From an uncultured Brevundimonas sp. (GTDB lineage: Bacteria; Pseudomonadota; Alphaproteobacteria; Caulobacterales; Caulobacteraceae), in NCBI GenBank assembly GCA_946481405.1, contig CAMLNY010000038.1, positions 1 to 7,899 on the forward strand: a stretch of 7,899 nucleotides of DNA. The letters run 5' to 3'. Both the position numbers and the translations under genes were made by a program. Below, piece by piece: positions 6,425 to 7,899 of this stretch; the first letter of the stretch is position 1, and every line of letters begins with the position of its first letter. The notes below the pieces were generated by a model. That model did no database searches and was not told the origin of the DNA. It worked only from the letters and a program-made list of their open reading frames with translations.

Positions 6425-6885
6425 GCGATCATCGGCTGGCATCGGTCGAACTGGACGAGGCGACCCTGCCGTCAGCCACGGCCGAGATCGAGCATGAGCG
6501 CCGGGTCGCCATCTTCGATCTGATCGAGAAGAACGTCTTCGAGCCCGAAGGGGCGGAGGGCGGTCCCTACGGCCTGAAGCTGTCGCTGCAGGACAACCGG
6601 CTGGTCTTCGACATCACCGGGGTGGATTACAGCCGCACCTACGCCCTGTCGCTGACGCCGCTGAAGGGCGTGCTGAAGGACTATCTGCTGATCTGCGACA
6701 GCTATTACGAGGCGCTGCGCGGATCGTCAGCCAGCCAGATCGAGGCGGTCGACATGGGTCGGCGCGGGCTGCACAATGAAGGGGCCGAACTGCTGAAGGC
6801 CCGACTGGAAGGCAAGGTCGTCATCGACCACGAGACGGCGCGGCGGCTCTTTACGCTGGTCTGCGCGTTGTATCGTCGCGGCTGA
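6421..6885 (+). CDS. UPF0262 family protein
   Basis: A 154-residue protein with high similarity to the alphaproteobacterial UPF0262 family (no known function). The recognisable core is [21 protein letters not shown] (22-42), [18 protein letters not shown] (48-65), [23 protein letters not shown] (77-98), the nearly invariant [21 protein letters not shown] (105-125) and [10 protein letters not shown] (139-148). The start is the GTG at 6421, which overlaps the DUF2948 stop in a GTGA arrangement typical of coupled genes; the same frame is open further upstream, but that part is only the shadow of the DUF2948 gene. There is no signal peptide or membrane segment. Its association with murA and infA suggests a housekeeping cytoplasmic role, which remains unidentified. 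Confidence 0.92.
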   Translation: MSDHRLASVELDEATLPSATAEIEHERRVAIFDLIEKNVFEPEGAEGGPYGLKLSLQDNRLVFDITGVDYSRTYALSLTPLKGVLKDYLLICDSYYEALRGSSASQIEAVDMGRRGLHNEGAELLKARLEGKVVIDHETARRLFTLVCALYRRG

Positions 6886-6942
6886 ACTCGACTAACCGCC
6901 GGTTTTGGTGCATTAGCGCCCACTTCTTACGGCTCGCGCTTT

Positions 6943-6978
6943 CGCCCGGCGCGGGCCTTGATTCGTATCCACCGGGCG
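6943..6978 (+). promoter_or_regulatory. Inverted repeat in the infA leader region
   Basis: The 104-nt gap before infA holds a 7-bp inverted repeat, cgcccgg (6943-6949) and ccgggcg (6972-6978), with a 22-nt spacer. It ends 2 nt before the AGAGG Shine-Dalgarno sequence (6981-6985). It could be a leader stem-loop or a protein-binding dyad near the infA promoter. With these GC-rich arms it may also be chance. Confidence 0.2.
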
Positions 6979-6989
6979 CGAGAGGCCGC

Positions 6990-7208
6990 ATGGCTAAGGA
7001 AGAACTGCTCGAGTTTCCCGGCACCGTCAGCGAACTGCTGCCGAACGCCACGTTCCGAGTGACGCTCGAGAACGACCACGAGATCATCGCCCACACCGCC
7101 GGCAAGATGCGCAAGAACCGCATCCGCGTGCTGGCCGGGGACAAGGTCCTGGTCGAAATGACCCCCTACGACCTGACCAAGGGTCGCATCACCTACCGCT
7201 TCAAGTAA
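6990..7208 (+). CDS. infA: Translation initiation factor IF-1
   Basis: A 72-residue IF-1, the exact usual length, a single OB-fold that binds the A site of the 30S subunit and works with IF-2 and IF-3 in start-codon selection. It opens [20 protein letters not shown] and contains the hallmark [19 protein letters not shown] and the closing [13 protein letters not shown], all close to the alphaproteobacterial consensus. The ATG is preceded by AGAGG at 6981-6985 with 4-nt spacing. It lies 104 nt after the UPF0262 gene, so it probably has its own promoter in that gap, and 12 nt before maf, with which it is probably co-transcribed. The infA-maf order is common in Alphaproteobacteria. Confidence 0.98.
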   Translation: MAKEELLEFPGTVSELLPNATFRVTLENDHEIIAHTAGKMRKNRIRVLAGDKVLVEMTPYDLTKGRITYRFK

Positions 7209-7220
7209 GGACAGGGCTGC

Positions 7221-7610
7221 ATGGCCCGTCCTGAACTGGTGCTGGCTTCGGCCAGCCCGCGCCGCATCGAACTGCTGGCGCTGATCGGGATCACGCCTGA
7301 TCGCATCGATCCTGCCGACATCGACGAAATCCCGCTGAAGGACGAGACGCCGCCGCGTCTCGCCGCGCGTCTGGCCCGGACCAAGGCGCAGACGGTGGCC
7401 GCACGGTCTCCGGAAGCCGTGGTCCTGGCCGCCGACACGGTGGTGGCCGTGGGGCGGCGATTCCTGGAGAAGGCTGTCGACGAGGCGGAAGCCGAAAAGT
7501 TCCTGCATCTGCTGTCGGGACGGAATCACAGGGTCTACACGGGCGTGGCCGTGGCGAGTGGGGACCGCCTCACGCACCGGGTCGTGGAGACCCGCGTCGC
7601 CTTCTCCAGG
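7221..7610 (+). CDS. maf: Maf-family nucleoside triphosphate pyrophosphatase, C-terminal third replaced by foreign sequence
   Basis: The first ~130 codons encode a Maf protein, which hydrolyses (often non-canonical or methylated) nucleoside triphosphates to monophosphates and pyrophosphate, cleaning the nucleotide pool. Visible motifs are LASASPRR (8-15, phosphate binding), DIDE (33-36), AADTVV (70-75) with the probable catalytic-base Asp72, and LSGRNHRVYTGVAV (98-111). The conserved 'KP' after the ADTVV block is KA here (84-85). The family normally has ~190-200 residues; similarity ends at ETRVAFSR (123-130). Beyond that the frame stays open to the window edge, but only as the antisense of a different gene. 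The expected motifs 'eI.aYl.sGE' and 'GkAGgYaiQG' are missing. The start ATG is 12 nt after infA, with AAGG at 7207-7210. Confidence 0.9.
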
Positions 7611-7612
7611 CA
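7586..7612. other. Chimeric junction between maf and an antisense synthase fragment
   Basis: Plus-strand codons through 7610 read as Maf (ETRVAFSR), while the minus strand from 7899 down to about 7589 reads as a synthase (ending GCLEKATRVS). The break must therefore fall in or next to this ~25-bp stretch, where both readings look plausible, as expected if a short shared sequence mediated the join. No inverted repeat, insertion sequence or target duplication is visible around it. Confidence 0.7.
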
Positions 7613-7899
7613 TCCGTCCGGTAGGACCTTCAGCCCGAGCTTGAGTTGCAGGTTGCTGACCGTGGCGAACAGGTCGGCGTTGCCGGGGCGCTCGCCGTAC
7701 CCGTTGGCCGTGCACTGGAAGTGCTCGACGCCGGCCTCGACCGCGGCGACCGTGTTGGCGACCGCGCAGGCGGTGTCGTTCTGGCAGTGGATGCCGAGCC
7801 GGTCCGGGGTCACCCCGGTCCGCTCGACGACCTCCTGGATGGCCTTGGTGATCATCGACGGGAGCATGCCGCCGTTGGTGTCGCACATGACGACCCGCT
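7589..7899 (-). CDS. Fragment of a 2-isopropylmalate/citramalate synthase-type enzyme (DRE-TIM family), truncated at both ends
   Basis: The minus strand is open from the window edge and reads RVVMCDTNGGMLPSMI, then LGIHCQNDTACAVANTVAAVEAG, HFQCTANGYGERPGNADLF and NLQLKLGLKVLPDGCLEK. This is the C-terminal part of the TIM barrel of the citramalate/isopropylmalate/homocitrate synthase family, which condenses acetyl-CoA with a 2-oxoacid in Leu/Ile-type pathways. 'CDTNGG', 'NGYGER.GNA' and the 'H.xND' strand are hallmarks. In the family the metal site normally uses HxH; here it is H-C-Q, so the second His is Gln. The spacing and 'LPDGCLEK' recall actinobacterial citramalate synthases, as does the codon choice, but the subfamily is uncertain. 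The ATG at 7888 is internal; the real start lies outside the window. The 3' side is broken at the maf junction. Confidence 0.85.

Noticed and set aside
5248..6432. Long minus-strand frame opposite murA and the DUF2948 gene
   Set aside because: The plus strand carries clear MurA and DUF2948 proteins over the same bases; the antisense product has no family features.
6927..7886. Minus-strand frame of 319 codons across infA and maf
   Set aside because: It reads in a different frame from the synthase fragment, crosses infA and maf, and yields His/Arg/Gly-rich sequence without motifs.
7611..7899. Continuation of the maf frame to the window edge as its C-terminal domain
   Set aside because: The residues after about 130 lack every late Maf motif, while the opposite strand encodes a well-conserved synthase segment.

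Overview
The window looks like a piece of an alphaproteobacterial chromosome, most likely Caulobacteraceae (Brevundimonas/Caulobacter-like). The reasons are the high GC, the very Caulobacter-like IF-1 sequence, and two families largely confined to Alphaproteobacteria (DUF2948 and UPF0262) linked to murA and infA. The final ~290 bases do not fit this: they are the antisense of a 2-isopropylmalate/citramalate synthase-type gene, fused abruptly into maf.

Left part (1-2850): the tail of a response-regulator receiver domain, probably the end of a hybrid histidine kinase, runs into a hairpin shared with a convergent minus-strand pair. That pair is a small membrane-anchored LuxR-type regulator followed by a DUF4199 membrane protein, whose ribosome-binding site lies in an inverted repeat. 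Divergent from it is a secreted S41-peptidase-like protein that seems to lack the usual catalytic lysine.

Middle (2976-4540): a methionine-R-sulfoxide reductase (msrB) uses an alternative recycling cysteine. It is followed by a small, probably exported, Tyr/Gly-rich protein whose reading frame is cut by a TAG, with a coding-like in-frame extension beyond it. Then come a strong bidirectional terminator, a minus-strand tRNA-Thr(GGU), and a 58-residue basic hypothetical protein.

Right part (4642-7610): a tight housekeeping cluster, murA - DUF2948 - UPF0262 - infA - maf, with overlapping or closely spaced genes. It covers the first committed step of peptidoglycan synthesis, translation initiation and nucleotide-pool sanitation. 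hisD, which I recall often sitting between the DUF2948 and UPF0262 genes in Alphaproteobacteria, is absent.

I do not see a clear new multi-gene system such as defence, CRISPR or mobile elements. The observations most worth checking are the maf/synthase chimera at the right end, the interrupted reading frame at 4021, the hairpin over the DUF4199 Shine-Dalgarno sequence, and the LuxR/DUF4199 membrane pair.
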